A stretch of DNA of 64,000 nt from an uncultured Sterolibacteriaceae bacterium (lineage in GTDB: Bacteria > Pseudomonadota > Gammaproteobacteria > Burkholderiales > Rhodocyclaceae). Below, in pieces: positions 53,157 through 60,885 of the stretch. The stretch lies in assembly GCA_937888595.1 (NCBI GenBank), contig CALARK010000028.1, positions 9,483 through 73,482 on the forward strand, written 5' to 3'. Each line of letters opens with the position of its first letter. The stretch's first letter is position 1. A program made the translations under genes and the position numbers. The notes beneath the pieces are model-generated. The model saw nothing but the letters and a program-made list of their open reading frames with translations. It was not told the origin of the DNA and searched no databases.

Positions 53157-54349
53157 TGATGCCGCCTCCGCCCAAGCTCAGGGTCGCACTGGTCACGGAA
53201 ACCTATCCGCCGGAAGTCAATGGCGTGGCGATGACCCTAGGACGCCTGGCCGACGGGCTCATCCACCGAGGACACCGCATCGGCATCGTGCGTCCCCGCC
53301 AAGCGAATGAGCCCCTCGGCCAGGCGCCTGAAAATCACTTCCTCACCCCCGGGCTGCCCATTCCCCGCTACCCGGAATTGCGTTTCGGGCTTCCAGCCGC
53401 CCGCCGCCTTCACGATGCCTGGCGAACACGATGTCCGGACATCGTCCATATCGCCACCGAAGGGCCGCTCGGCTTTTCAGCCCTGATGGCCGCACGCCGC
53501 CTCCACATCCCCATCATTTCGACCTTCCATACGAACTTCCACCGCTACAGCGGCCATTACGGAATCGGCTGGCTGCAAGGCAGCATCGAGTACTACCTGC
53601 GCTGGTTCCACAACCGTACCGCCGCCACACTGGTACCGACCCCAGAGTTGGCCGAAGCCTTGAGCCTGCGCGGTTTCCGCAATATCGGCGTGCTTTCGCG
53701 AGGCGTCGATACCCAGTTGTTCCATCCCGGCCGCCGCTCCATCGCCCTGCGCGAATCCTGGGGGGCAGCAGAACACGACCCGGTCGCCATCGTCGTCGGC
53801 CGACTGGCGCCGGAAAAGAATCTTGACCTGGCCCTGCAGGCGTTCGCGGCCATCCGCAGCCATCATCCCAATGCCCGCATGGTCTTCGTCGGCGACGGCC
53901 CGCTGCGCAAAACGCTCACCCGTCAGTGTCCCGAATGCCTGTTCGTCGGCACGAAACATCGCGAGACACTGGCGGAACATTACGCCAGCGCCGACCTGTT
54001 CCTGTTTCCCAGCCTGACCGAGACCTTCGGCAACGTCGTCAGCGAAGCGCTCGCCTGCGGTCTGCCGGTCGTCGCCTTCGATTATGCAGCGGCCAGCAGC
54101 CTGATCACGAACGGTCACAACGGCTGGCGCGTACCCTACGGCGACGCACCCGCCTTCATGCGCACCGCCGTGGAAGCCGCCACGGCCCACCTTCGGGATA
54201 GCGACTCAGCGGCACTGTGCGCGCAGAGCGTTGCGCACCTCGCGTGGTCGCACATTCATGACCGCTATCTCGCACTGCTGCAGGCAGCCATCGAGCGCCA
54301 TGACCGGGATTCCGCAGCCGCCACGGTATTCCGCTGCCTGCCGGACTGA
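53156..54349 (+). CDS. GT4-family glycosyltransferase (second of two), Agt/MgtA-like
   Basis: The 397-residue GT-B enzyme starts on the preceding stop (TGATG). It has LRVALVTETYPPEVNGVAMT, ISTFHTNFHRYSGHYGIGWL, GVLSRGVDTQLFHPGRRS, VVGRLAPEKNLDLALQAF and the E-x7-E donor motif SLTETFGNVVSEALACGLPV. This pattern is shared by enzymes labelled GDP-mannose-dependent mannosyltransferase and by glycolipid synthases (SqdX, Agt). With a PlcP-like gene directly upstream, a role in making glycosyl-diacylglycerol is the best inference. Confidence 0.85.
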   Translation: MMPPPPKLRVALVTETYPPEVNGVAMTLGRLADGLIHRGHRIGIVRPRQANEPLGQAPENHFLTPGLPIPRYPELRFGLPAARRLHDAWRTRCPDIVHIATEGPLGFSALMAARRLHIPIISTFHTNFHRYSGHYGIGWLQGSIEYYLRWFHNRTAATLVPTPELAEALSLRGFRNIGVLSRGVDTQLFHPGRRSIALRESWGAAEHDPVAIVVGRLAPEKNLDLALQAFAAIRSHHPNARMVFVGDGPLRKTLTRQCPECLFVGTKHRETLAEHYASADLFLFPSLTETFGNVVSEALACGLPVVAFDYAAASSLITNGHNGWRVPYGDAPAFMRTAVEAATAHLRDSDSAALCAQSVAHLAWSHIHDRYLALLQAAIERHDRDSAAATVFRCLPD

Positions 54350-54379
54350 CTGCGTGACCGACCGCGCGACACCACGGTA

Positions 54380-54402
54380 AAAGTCGGCGCCGGCAGGACG
54401 GC
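54380..54402 (+). repeat. dispersed repeat, intergenic copy between GT4 and glmM
   Basis: One mismatch to consensus. It lies in the 68-base gap between two convergent genes, 15 bases from the glmM stop. Confidence 0.92.
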
Positions 54403-54417
54403 GGCCGTGATGCGGGT

Positions 54418-55779
54418 TCAGGCCGCGGCTGCCTCCCGGACGACCGCCGCGATCGCCTCGGCCTGCGCCAGCACCAGCGCTTCGTCGCTGCCCTCCACCA
54501 TCACGCGCAGCAGCGGCTCGGTGCCGGAGGGACGCAGCAACACGCGGCCGTTGCCGTTCAGTGCGCCTTCGGCCGCGCGGACAGCCGCGATGATGCCGGC
54601 ATCCGCCTGCCAGTCGAAACCGGATGAGGCGAAGCGCACGTTGATGAGCTTCTGCGGAAACATCGCCAGGTCGGCGCAGGCCTCGGCCAGCGTCTCGCCA
54701 CGCTCCTTGAGTGCCGCGAGCACCTGCAGGGCGGCGACCGTGCCATCGCCGGTGGTATGCCGGTCGAGGCAGATGATGTGGCCAGAATTCTCGCCGCCGA
54801 GCGTCCAGCCCTTCTCCTGCATCAGTTCGAGCACATAGCGATCGCCGACCTTGGCCCGGGCGAAACCGACGCCGAGCCGGCCGATGGCCTGTTCGAAGCC
54901 GAGGTTGCTCATCAGCGTGCCCACGAGTCCCGGCAGGCCCGGACGGTTGCGGGCGATGATGTAGAGCAGCTCGTCGCCGTCGAACAGGCGGCCGGACGCA
55001 TCGACCACCAGCAGGCGATCGGCATCGCCGTCGAGTGCCAGCCCGATGTCGGCACCGTGCTGCACTACCTGCTCCTGCAGGAATTTCGGTTTCGTCGCGC
55101 CGACCCCGGCGTTGATGTTGAGGCCGTCCGGGGACGCACCGACGGCGACCACCTCGGCACCCAGTTCATGGAAAACCTTCGGGGCGACGCTGTAAGCCGC
55201 GCCGTGGGCGCAATCGACGACCAGTTTCAAGCCACGCAGGTCGAGCTCGCTCGGAAATGTGCTCTTGCAGAATTCGATGTAACGGCCGGCGGCATCGTCG
55301 ATGCGCCGCGCCTTGCCGAGCTGCGCCGAGTCGCGACAGCCCATCGGCTGTTCGAGACGCGCCTCGATCTCCTCCTCGATGGCATCCGGCAGCTTGTAGC
55401 CGCCGGCAGCGAAGAACTTGATGCCGTTGTCGTCGTAGGGATTGTGCGAGGCCGAGATCACCACGCCGGCAGCGAGCCGCAGGGCGCGCGTGAGGTAAGC
55501 CACGGCGGGCGTCGGCATCGGCCCGCACAACATCACGTCCACGCCGGCGGCGGCGAAGCCGGATTCGAGGGCCGCTTCCAGCATGTAGCCGGAGATCCGC
55601 GTGTCCTTGCCGATCAGCACCGCCGGCCGCTCACCGTCCTGGGTATGTCCAAGGGATCGCGCATGGGCGACCAGCGTCTCGCCGGCGGCGAAACCGAGTC
55701 GCAATGCGAAATCCGGTGTGATCGGATACTGCCCGACGCGGCCGCGCACGCCATCCGTGCCGAAATACTGTCTTGCCAT
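54418..55779 (-). CDS. glmM: phosphoglucosamine mutase
   Basis: GlmM converts glucosamine 6-phosphate to glucosamine 1-phosphate for peptidoglycan and lipopolysaccharide. The 453-residue chain has YFGTDGVRGRVGQYPITPDF, the phosphoserine loop VVISASHNPYDDNG (Ser about 111), the metal site ALDGDADRLLVVD, GGENSGHIICLDRHTTGDG and the phosphate-binding VLLRPSGTEPLLRVMVEG. It follows folP after two bases. Confidence 0.98.
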   Translation of the reverse strand: MARQYFGTDGVRGRVGQYPITPDFALRLGFAAGETLVAHARSLGHTQDGERPAVLIGKDTRISGYMLEAALESGFAAAGVDVMLCGPMPTPAVAYLTRALRLAAGVVISASHNPYDDNGIKFFAAGGYKLPDAIEEEIEARLEQPMGCRDSAQLGKARRIDDAAGRYIEFCKSTFPSELDLRGLKLVVDCAHGAAYSVAPKVFHELGAEVVAVGASPDGLNINAGVGATKPKFLQEQVVQHGADIGLALDGDADRLLVVDASGRLFDGDELLYIIARNRPGLPGLVGTLMSNLGFEQAIGRLGVGFARAKVGDRYVLELMQEKGWTLGGENSGHIICLDRHTTGDGTVAALQVLAALKERGETLAEACADLAMFPQKLINVRFASSGFDWQADAGIIAAVRAAEGALNGNGRVLLRPSGTEPLLRVMVEGSDEALVLAQAEAIAAVVREAAAA

Positions 55780-55781
55780 GA

Positions 55782-56615
55782 TTACCTGCCCTCTTCCAGC
55801 GCGGCCCGGACGGCCAGCGCATCCTTCGTCGCGGCGACGTCATGCACGCGCACGACGCTCGCCCCCCTGTCCACCGCCAGCAAGGCTGCGGCGATGCTGG
55901 CCGGCAGCCGTGCCACGCCGTTCGCACGTCCGGTCACGGCACCCAGCATCGACTTGCGCGAAAGCCCCGCCAGCACGGGCACGCCCATATCCGCGAAGCG
56001 CCGCAGCTCCCTTAGCAGCGTGTAGTTGTGCACCACCGTCTTGCCGAAACAGAAGCCGGGATCGACCAGCAGCCGGTTCATCGCAATGCCGGACTGCGCG
56101 CAGGCAGCGACGCGCGCCGCCAGAAAGTCATGCACCTCGGCGACCACTTCGTCATAGTGCGGATTGGCCTGCATGGTGCGCGGCTCGCCCTGCATGTGCA
56201 TCAGGCAGACAGCGGCGTCGCTGCCAGCCACGACAGCCATCGCCCTGGGCGCACACAGGGCGGCGATGTCGTTGATCATCGACGCCCCCTCCCCGATCGC
56301 CGCGCGCATTACCTCCGGCTTGTTCGTATCGACCGAGACCGGCACGCCCCAGTCGCGCACCGTCCGCAATACCGGCAGGATGCGCGCCAGTTCATCGGCA
56401 GCCGATACCGGCGCGGCCCCCGGCCGTGTCGACTCCGCGCCGAGGTCGAGGATCTCGGCACCGTCGGCACGCTGCCGTTCGGCATGCGCGATGGCGGCCG
56501 ACACATCGCTGCCCAGCCCGTCGCCGGAAAACGAATCAGGGGTGAGATTGACGATCCCCATGATCAGGGGATGGTCGAGGGAAAGGCGATAGGCGCCGCA
56601 ATGCAGGGTTTTCAT
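55782..56615 (-). CDS. folP: dihydropteroate synthase
   Basis: FolP joins p-aminobenzoate with the pterin pyrophosphate in folate synthesis and is the sulfonamide target. The 277-residue TIM barrel shows LIMGIVNLTPDSFSGDG, EILDLGAESTRPGAAPVSAA, VSVDTNKPEVMRAA, MHMQGEPRTMQANPHYDEVV and VPVLAGLSRKSMLGA. In relatives it usually follows ftsH; here the ars operon stands between, and its last gene ends 50 bases upstream with a dispersed repeat in the gap. Confidence 0.97.
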   Translation of the reverse strand: MKTLHCGAYRLSLDHPLIMGIVNLTPDSFSGDGLGSDVSAAIAHAERQRADGAEILDLGAESTRPGAAPVSAADELARILPVLRTVRDWGVPVSVDTNKPEVMRAAIGEGASMINDIAALCAPRAMAVVAGSDAAVCLMHMQGEPRTMQANPHYDEVVAEVHDFLAARVAACAQSGIAMNRLLVDPGFCFGKTVVHNYTLLRELRRFADMGVPVLAGLSRKSMLGAVTGRANGVARLPASIAAALLAVDRGASVVRVHDVAATKDALAVRAALEEGR

Positions 56616-56640
56616 TACGGCGGCATTTTACCCGCCCGCA

Positions 56641-56663
56641 AAAGTCGGCGCCGGCGGGACGGC
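56641..56663 (+). repeat. dispersed repeat, exact intergenic copy between acr3 and folP
   Basis: A perfect match to consensus. It ends two bases before the acr3 stop codon and occupies the acr3-folP junction. Confidence 0.95.
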
Positions 56664-56665
56664 GC

Positions 56666-57742
56666 CTATTTTGCCGGGTGTGCCTCGTACCACCCCTTGC
56701 TGACATTCACGACCTTCACGACCAGCAGCATCACCGGCACTTCGATCAGTACGCCGACCACCGTCGCCAGCGCCGCCCCCGACTCGAAGCCGAACAGTGA
56801 AATCGCCGCGGCGACGGCCAGTTCGAAGAAGTTCGACGCGCCGATCAACGCCGACGGGCAGGCGACCGCGTGCTTCTCGCCGACTGCGCGGTTGAGCCAG
56901 TAGGCCAGCGCCGAGTTGAAGAACACCTGGATCAGGATCGGCACCGCCAGCAGCGCGATGATCAGCGGCTGCTCGATGATGGCCTTGCCCTGGAAGGCGA
57001 ACAGCAGCACCAGCGTGGCGAGCAGCGCCGTGATCGACCACGGCCCGATCTTCTCCATGGTCGCCTCGAAATGCGCCTGCCCCTTCGCCAGCAGCGACTT
57101 GCGCCAGAGTTGCGCCAGTGCCAGCGGAATGACGATGTAGAGCACAACGGACGTCACCAGCGTGTCCCACGGCACGACGATCGCCGAGATACCCAGCAGC
57201 AGACCGACGATGGGCGCGAAGGCGAACACCATGATCGTGTCGTTCAGGGCCACCTGCGACAGCGTGAACAGCGGGTCGCCGTTCGACAGCCGGCTCCAGA
57301 CGAAGACCATCGCCGTGCAGGGCGCGGCGGCAAGCAGGATCAGGCCGGCGATGTAGCTGTCGATCTGGTCGGCCGGCAGGTAGGGTGCGAACAGGGTGCG
57401 GATGAACAGCCAGCCGAGGAAGGCCATCGAGAAGGGCTTGACCAGCCAGTTGACGAACAAGGTGACGCCGATGCCGCGCATGTGCTGGCGCACCTCGTGA
57501 AGCGCGCCGAAATCGACCTTGACCAGCATCGGGATGACCATCACCCAGATCAGCAGGCCGACCGGCAGGTTGACCTGCGCCACTTCCATGCGGCCGAGCA
57601 TCTGGAACGGCGCCGGCAACCACTGGCCGAGGGCGATGCCGACGAGGATGCACAGGAACACCCAGACCGTCAGCCAGCGCTCGAAGAACGAGATCGGCGC
57701 CCCTGCCGCGGCTTTCGCCGTCACTTCGCACTGGGCGCTCAT
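56666..57742 (-). CDS. arsB: arsenite efflux transporter, Acr3 family
   Basis: Acr3 pumps As(III) out of the cell. The 358-residue protein has about ten membrane helices and the conserved Cys in AAAPCTAMVFVWSRLSNGDP (Cys about 142), plus ALNDTIMVFAFAPIVG and SALIGASNFFELAVAAAISL of the family. It is not the unrelated E. coli ArsB type. The ATG at 57742 overlaps the arsC stop by four bases. It ends the ars operon. Confidence 0.95.
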   Translation of the reverse strand: MSAQCEVTAKAAAGAPISFFERWLTVWVFLCILVGIALGQWLPAPFQMLGRMEVAQVNLPVGLLIWVMVIPMLVKVDFGALHEVRQHMRGIGVTLFVNWLVKPFSMAFLGWLFIRTLFAPYLPADQIDSYIAGLILLAAAPCTAMVFVWSRLSNGDPLFTLSQVALNDTIMVFAFAPIVGLLLGISAIVVPWDTLVTSVVLYIVIPLALAQLWRKSLLAKGQAHFEATMEKIGPWSITALLATLVLLFAFQGKAIIEQPLIIALLAVPILIQVFFNSALAYWLNRAVGEKHAVACPSALIGASNFFELAVAAAISLFGFESGAALATVVGVLIEVPVMLLVVKVVNVSKGWYEAHPAK

Positions 57743-58251
57743 GCGTCCTCCTGTGGTGTTTTCCCGATCTCGTCCAGACGCTGTTTCAGCGTCAGGCGGT
57801 CGAGCTTGTCCATCGGCAGGTTGACGAAGTAGGAAATGCGCCGCTGCAGCTGGTTGAAGGCTGTGAAGAAGGCCCGCCGCCGGGCTTCGTTGGTGCCCTC
57901 TGCCACCGCCGGATCGGGAATCCCCCAATGCGCCGTCATCGGCTGGCCGGGCCAGACCGGACAGACTTCGTTGGCGGCGTTGTCACAGACGGTGAATACG
58001 AAATCGATCTGCGGCGCTTCCGGGGCAGCGTACTCATCCCAGCTCTTGCTGCGCAGGCCTTCGGTCGGCAGGCGGTTCTTCTGCAGTAGCTCGATCGCCA
58101 GCGGATTGACCTCGCCGGCGGGATGGCTGCCCGCCGAAAAGGCCTTGAAGCGTCCCTGTCCGCTCGCATTCAGGATGACTTCGGCCATGATGCTGCGCGC
58201 CGAGTTGCCGGTGCAAAGGAACAGCACGTTGTAGGGTTGCGGTGTGCTCAT
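57739..58251 (-). CDS. arsC: arsenate reductase ArsC (low-molecular-weight phosphatase fold), copy 1
   Basis: ArsC reduces arsenate to arsenite. The 170-residue protein starts with the phosphatase P-loop VLFLCTGNSARS (Cys13 to Arg19). It also has SKSWDEYAAPEAPQIDFVFT, TVCDNAANEVCPVWPGQPMT with a redox Cys pair, and HWGIPDPA. This is the thioredoxin/glutaredoxin-coupled LMW-PTP group found in beta- and gammaproteobacteria. A paralogue lies just upstream. Confidence 0.92.
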   Translation of the reverse strand: MSTPQPYNVLFLCTGNSARSIMAEVILNASGQGRFKAFSAGSHPAGEVNPLAIELLQKNRLPTEGLRSKSWDEYAAPEAPQIDFVFTVCDNAANEVCPVWPGQPMTAHWGIPDPAVAEGTNEARRRAFFTAFNQLQRRISYFVNLPMDKLDRLTLKQRLDEIGKTPQEDA

Positions 58252-58337
58252 CGAAAATCTCCCGTGAATTTGCCGGTGGCGGAAGGCCGCCAAGCTAGCA
58301 ATGGCCCGTTACAGGGTGAAGACGCCATGCAAAGGCA

Positions 58338-58823
58338 TCAATCACCCGCATGGATGCGGCGGGCAGCGGCGATGGCCGCGTCGCGGGTCATGGTTTCCAG
58401 CGGCAGCGCGAGGAAGGCCTCGATGCGGCGACGCAATTCCCCGTAGGCGATTTCGAAAGCCTCGCGACGGGCCTCGATCGGCTCGACATGCGCCGGATCG
58501 TCGACACCCCAGTGCGCGGTGGCCGGATGGCCGGGCCAGACCGGGCAGGCTTCCTTCGCGGCATTGCCGCAGACGGTGAAGATGAAGTCGAACTGCGGCG
58601 CATCCGCAGCCGCGAACTCGTCCCACGACTTGCTGCGGGCGCCTGCGCAGGCTACGCCGTGCTTCTCGAGGGTTTCCAGCGCGACGGGATTCACCTGGCC
58701 GGCCGGCTTGCTGCCCGCCGACCATGCCCTGACGCGACCGGCGCCAAGCTGGTTGAACAGCATCTCGCCGAGGATCGAGCGGGCCGAGTTACCCGTGCAC
58801 AGGACCAGAACATTGAGCGCCAT
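58338..58823 (-). CDS. arsC: arsenate reductase ArsC, copy 2
   Basis: The second 161-residue ArsC has the same plan: P-loop VLVLCTGNSARS (Cys9 to Arg15), SKSWDEFAAADAPQFDFIFT, TVCGNAAKEACPVWPGHPAT and HWGVDDPAH. It differs from copy 1 at many positions, so this is an old duplication. It starts on the stop of the thioredoxin-like gene; 86 bases separate it from copy 1, with no feature I could assign. Confidence 0.92.
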   Translation of the reverse strand: MALNVLVLCTGNSARSILGEMLFNQLGAGRVRAWSAGSKPAGQVNPVALETLEKHGVACAGARSKSWDEFAAADAPQFDFIFTVCGNAAKEACPVWPGHPATAHWGVDDPAHVEPIEARREAFEIAYGELRRRIEAFLALPLETMTRDAAIAAARRIHAGD

Positions 58824-59053
58824 CAGAACCACCCCTCGACCTTGCTGCGCGACGGCACGCCACCTGCATGCACGACCTGACCGTCGATGACGACCCCGGG
58901 CGTGCTCATCACGCCATGGCGCATGATCTGCTGCAGATCCTCGATTTTTTCCAGTTCGATGGCGACACCCTTCGCGCGGGCAACCTCCTCGATCAGGGCG
59001 CGGGTATTGTTGCAGTTGGCACAACCGGTGCCGAGCACCTTGATGTTTTTCAT
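58823..59053 (-). CDS. thioredoxin-like small redox protein
   Basis: The 76-residue product resembles the MTH895-type small thioredoxins: KNIKVLGTGCANCNNTRALI with a CxxC (Cys-Ala-Asn-Cys), and the cis-Pro loop GVMSTPGVVIDGQVVHAGGV. It lacks a normal thioredoxin's N-terminus. Directly before arsC copy 2, sharing one base, it is a likely electron donor to the arsenate reductases. Confidence 0.88.
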   Translation of the reverse strand: MKNIKVLGTGCANCNNTRALIEEVARAKGVAIELEKIEDLQQIMRHGVMSTPGVVIDGQVVHAGGVPSRSKVEGWF

Positions 59054-59066
59054 GTCGTTCTCCTTG

Positions 59067-59387
59067 TCAGCAACAGGCGTTGCCCTTCGCCGTCGGCGTG
59101 CAGCAGGCGCTGGGGGCGGTATTGGCGGTTTGCAAAGTCGGCGCCGGCGGGACGGCGACGGGTTCATCCATCCCGGCCTCGATGGCAAATTCGGCGTCGA
59201 GCATCTGGCCGGCTTCGTCGCGGATATGTCGGGCGATGTCGATCACGAGGTCGATCTGCTCTGCGGCGATGCCGTAGCCGCGCAGCCGATCCAGTTGGCA
59301 CAGGCCTTTCTTGGGATGATTGGCGGCGATGTTGGCGGCGAGCGACACCATCGCCACGATCGATGGGTGCAACGGGGAATCAGCCAC
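59067..59387 (-). CDS. AhpD-like helical protein with Cys-rich tail
   Basis: A GTG at 59387 follows AAGGAG with a 7-base spacer. The 106-residue product has a helical part (HPSIVAMVSLAANIAANHPK, LRGYGIAAEQIDLVIDIARH) similar to AhpD/carboxymuconolactone decarboxylase helices, but the redox CxxC is degenerate (one Cys in GLCQLD). Residues about 78-85 (AVPPAPTL) come from an exact dispersed repeat. A tail with ACCTPTAKGNACC follows. The Cys pairs could bind As(III), an inference. Confidence 0.7.
   Translation of the reverse strand: MADSPLHPSIVAMVSLAANIAANHPKKGLCQLDRLRGYGIAAEQIDLVIDIARHIRDEAGQMLDAEFAIEAGMDEPVAVPPAPTLQTANTAPSACCTPTAKGNACC
59134..59156 (+). repeat. dispersed repeat, exact copy in the AhpD-like gene
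   Basis: A perfect match to consensus, antisense to the gene and read AVPPAPTL, exactly at the junction between the helical domain and the Cys-rich tail. Confidence 0.95.
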
Positions 59388-59398
59388 GGCGATACTCC

Positions 59399-60418
59399 TT
59401 ACAGGACAGCATTGAAGACGATGCCGACGCCGAGGATGCCGGAGGCGACGATGGCGGCGAAGGCGGCGATCAGCGGCAGCTTGAGCACCTTGCGCAGGAT
59501 GATCATCTCGGGCAGCGACAGCGCGATGACGCTCATCATGAAGGCCAGCACGTTGCCGAGCGCCGCCCCCTTGCCGAGCAGCGCCTCGACCACCGGGATG
59601 ATGCCCGCCGCGTTGGTATACATCGGCACGCCCATGAGGACCGCTGCGGGTAGCGACCACCATGGCGCATCGCGGCCCATGATCGAGGCCATGAAATCCT
59701 GCGGCACGTAGCCGTGGATGAGCGCACCGACAGCGATGCCGAGCAGGATCCAGCGCCATACGCGACCGACGATTTCCTTGACGTGCGCGACCCCGGCATC
59801 GATGCGCGCGGACCAGTCGAGCCGCTCCAGGGCATACCCGGCCGACTGGGTGGCCTGCATCTCGCGCACCCAGTCCTCGAGGTGCCGCTCCATGCCGAGC
59901 CGGCCGATGACCATCCCGGCGACGATGGCGACCGTGAGGCCGAGGCCGAGGTAGAGCGCCGCCACCTTCCAGCCGAACAGGCCGAACAGCAGCGCCAGCG
60001 CGATTTCATTGACCATCGGCGCGGCGATGAGGAAGGAAAAGGTCACGCCCAGCGGCACGCCGGCGGACAGGAAGCCGATGAACAGCGGCACGGCCGAACA
60101 CGAGCAGAAGGGCGTGACGACCCCGAGACTGGCGGCCATGATGTTGCCCGCCCCAAGCCGCCGCCCCGCCAGCAGGGCGCGCGTTCGCTCCGGCGTCACG
60201 AAGGTATGCACCACGCCCATCACGAAGACGACGCCGGTCAGCAGCAACATCACCTTGGGCGTGTCGTAGAAGAAGAAATGCAGGGCTTCGCCGAGGTGCG
60301 TGGCCCGAGTCAGGCCGAGCAGAGAGATCACGCCATCGGCGAACGGCAGCAGGCTGGCATAGGCGACCACCCAGACAGATACCCCGAGTGCCAACCAGAC
60401 CCAACGCACTCCGTTCAT
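59399..60418 (-). CDS. arsP: permease, ArsP / UPF0718 family
   Basis: The 339-residue membrane protein has about eight or nine helices and the family signature VTPFCSCSAVPLFIGFLSAG, with PMVNEIALALLFGLFGWKV and GVPMYTNAAGIIPVVEALLG. Some members (ArsP) export trivalent organoarsenicals; others are uncharacterised. In this operon an arsenical export role is plausible. It overlaps arsR by four bases. Confidence 0.85.
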   Translation of the reverse strand: MNGVRWVWLALGVSVWVVAYASLLPFADGVISLLGLTRATHLGEALHFFFYDTPKVMLLLTGVVFVMGVVHTFVTPERTRALLAGRRLGAGNIMAASLGVVTPFCSCSAVPLFIGFLSAGVPLGVTFSFLIAAPMVNEIALALLFGLFGWKVAALYLGLGLTVAIVAGMVIGRLGMERHLEDWVREMQATQSAGYALERLDWSARIDAGVAHVKEIVGRVWRWILLGIAVGALIHGYVPQDFMASIMGRDAPWWSLPAAVLMGVPMYTNAAGIIPVVEALLGKGAALGNVLAFMMSVIALSLPEMIILRKVLKLPLIAAFAAIVASGILGVGIVFNAVL

Positions 60419-60765
60419 GCCGCGCTCCCGGCACGGCGCTTCTCGACGGTCGCGACCTGCTCCGTCTTCGGCAGACAGGAGCCGCCATTGCAGCAGTTGT
60501 CCGTCAGGAAGGCGATCAGGTCGTCCATCCGGGCATAGGCGGCAGCGTAGTAGATGAAGCGGCCCTCCTGGCGCGATTCGAGCAGGCCGGCCTGCGACAG
60601 CGTCTTGAGATGGAAGGACAGGGTATTGGCCGGTATGTCCAGACGGGTGCTGATCTCGCCTGCCGCGACGCCGGACGGCCCCGCCTGGACCAGCAGTCGA
60701 AAGACGGCCAAGCGGGTTTCCTGGGCCAGGGCAGCGAGTGCAGCGACGGCATCGGTCGAGTTCAT
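60415..60765 (-). CDS. arsR: ArsR-family repressor
   Basis: ArsR represses the operon and leaves DNA when As(III) binds. The 116-residue winged helix protein has EISTRLDIPANTLSFHLKTL and a wing QEGRFIYY. The classical ELCVCDL site is absent; instead a C-terminal DNCCNGGSC (Cys 91, 92 and 97) provides three thiols, like the C-terminal site of the Acidithiobacillus type. It heads the ars operon, divergent from the DUF2249 gene. A minus-strand TATCAT (60798-60793) may be its -10. Confidence 0.92.
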   Translation of the reverse strand: MNSTDAVAALAALAQETRLAVFRLLVQAGPSGVAAGEISTRLDIPANTLSFHLKTLSQAGLLESRQEGRFIYYAAAYARMDDLIAFLTDNCCNGGSCLPKTEQVATVEKRRAGSAA

Positions 60766-60815
60766 TTCGTTATTTCCAGAATTATTGAAGCAATGATAGC
60801 AGACAACGAGCGGAA

Positions 60816-60857
60816 TTGCCTCAAGTCAATTACCCAAGCGTTGTCGTCAACTATGAT
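60816..60857 (+). promoter_or_regulatory. FNR/CRP-type class II promoter for the DUF2249 gene
   Basis: TTGCCTCAAGTCAA (60816-60829) has the 14-base length and TTG-N8-CAA ends of FNR/Dnr sites, and TATGAT (60852-60857) is a good -10. From the start predicted at 60864, the site is centred exactly at -41.5, the class II activator position. The inner bases differ from FNR consensus (TTGAT-N4-ATCAA), so Dnr/NnrR-type regulators are also possible. Confidence 0.5.
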
Positions 60858-60885
60858 CCGCCGACTTGATAAGAGGAGACTTCCA

